Of a DNA stretch of 12,606 nucleotides, positions 12,395 to 12,606 are shown piece after piece. The stretch comes from an uncultured Eubacteriales bacterium. Lineage in GTDB: Bacteria > Bacillota > Clostridia > Oscillospirales > CAG-272. The first letter of the stretch is position 1. Each line of letters starts with the position of its first letter. The notes under the pieces were generated by a model. The model did not search any database and had not been told where the DNA came from. It saw only the letters and a program-made list of their open reading frames with translations. The stretch covers positions 1-12,606 of the forward strand of contig CAKRTQ010000026.1 in assembly GCA_934402395.1 (NCBI GenBank), given 5' to 3'. The position numbers and the translations under genes are program-made.

Positions 12395-12606
12395 ATGAAA
12401 AAATACATATTGATCTTTTTGATATTTGCTCTCCTTCTTCCGGGCTGCCGGGGAGCGGAGACGAAAGGCGACATCGGTTATCTTGCCGATGCAAAATTCG
12501 ACACCGATGAATATCTGCCGGAATACGACTACGTGAACACAAGATATTATCCCCATAAAATATCTCAGGTCGGAAATTCGCTTGTATATACTCTGAGTGG
12601 CGAAAA
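12395..12606 (+). CDS. Paralogous lipoprotein, copy 2 (cut by window edge)
   Basis: ATG 12395 lies 4 nt after the stop of copy 1, with only a weak ribosome site (ACGGAT), so translation is probably coupled. About 70 codons are visible. The signal peptide (MKKYILIFLIFALLLPGC) differs from that of copy 1 until the lipobox. From there the proteins are almost identical (GAETKGDIGYLADAKFDTDE onward, ending at LVYTLSGE). The CNKPEC motif would fall just past the edge. Confidence 0.85.
   Translation, partial: MKKYILIFLIFALLLPGCRGAETKGDIGYLADAKFDTDEYLPEYDYVNTRYYPHKISQVGNSLVYTLSGE
12428..12606 (+). repeat. Direct repeat, copy 2 (partner 11188-11366)
   Basis: Second copy of the 179-base direct repeat described at 11188; it is still matching at the last base of the window, so the true repeat is longer. 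Confidence 0.9.

Overview
The window looks like chromosomal DNA from an endospore-forming, Gram-positive clostridial bacterium, most likely an uncultured gut member of the Oscillospirales or a relative. This rests on gene content: a SpoVAF/GerA-type spore membrane protein, an HPr kinase/phosphorylase, bacterial S21, a Rieske-tailed FAD oxidoreductase, AAGGAGG-type ribosome sites, TTGACA/TATAAT promoters, and lipoproteins with a Cys-rich signature I associate with gut clostridia. The genus is inference. No rRNA, CRISPR array or complete mobile element is visible.

Region 1 (1-4778, all minus strand) holds, in order of transcription, hprK, spoVAF, rpsU, a HIT-family hydrolase and a large secreted protein that runs off the left edge. 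The secreted protein is made of about 200-residue repeats resembling IseA/YoeB modules. rpsU has a perfect consensus promoter and its own terminator. spoVAF has a good sigma-G-like promoter embedded in a 17-bp perfect inverted repeat.

Region 2 (5001-7778, plus strand) is a likely operon. It encodes a PrsA/SurA-like lipoprotein, a membrane-anchored protein overlapping it by ATGA, and a maltose/galactoside-type O-acetyltransferase whose 5' part carries two compensating frameshifts. A hairpin terminator follows.

Region 3 (7811-8761) is a small interval between two convergent tRNA genes, tRNA-Ser(GGA) and tRNA-Arg(ACG). Between them lie two tandem palindromes, a 20-bp perfect stem, and a 96-residue serine-recombinase-like protein. 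That protein lacks the catalytic residues and the DNA-binding domain, yet has a perfect sigma-A promoter and a strong ribosome site.

Region 4 (8836-10158, minus strand) is a FAD oxidoreductase with a C-terminal Rieske [2Fe-2S] domain.

Region 5 (10343-12606, plus strand) starts with a promoter and a roughly 280-nt leader that can fold into a long-range, multibranched structure. It then encodes a small secreted protein of unknown function, a strong intergenic hairpin, and two tandem, closely related lipoproteins; the second is cut by the window edge. The most unusual parts are the inter-tRNA recombinase remnant, the structured leader, the spoVAF promoter palindrome and the lipoprotein duplication.
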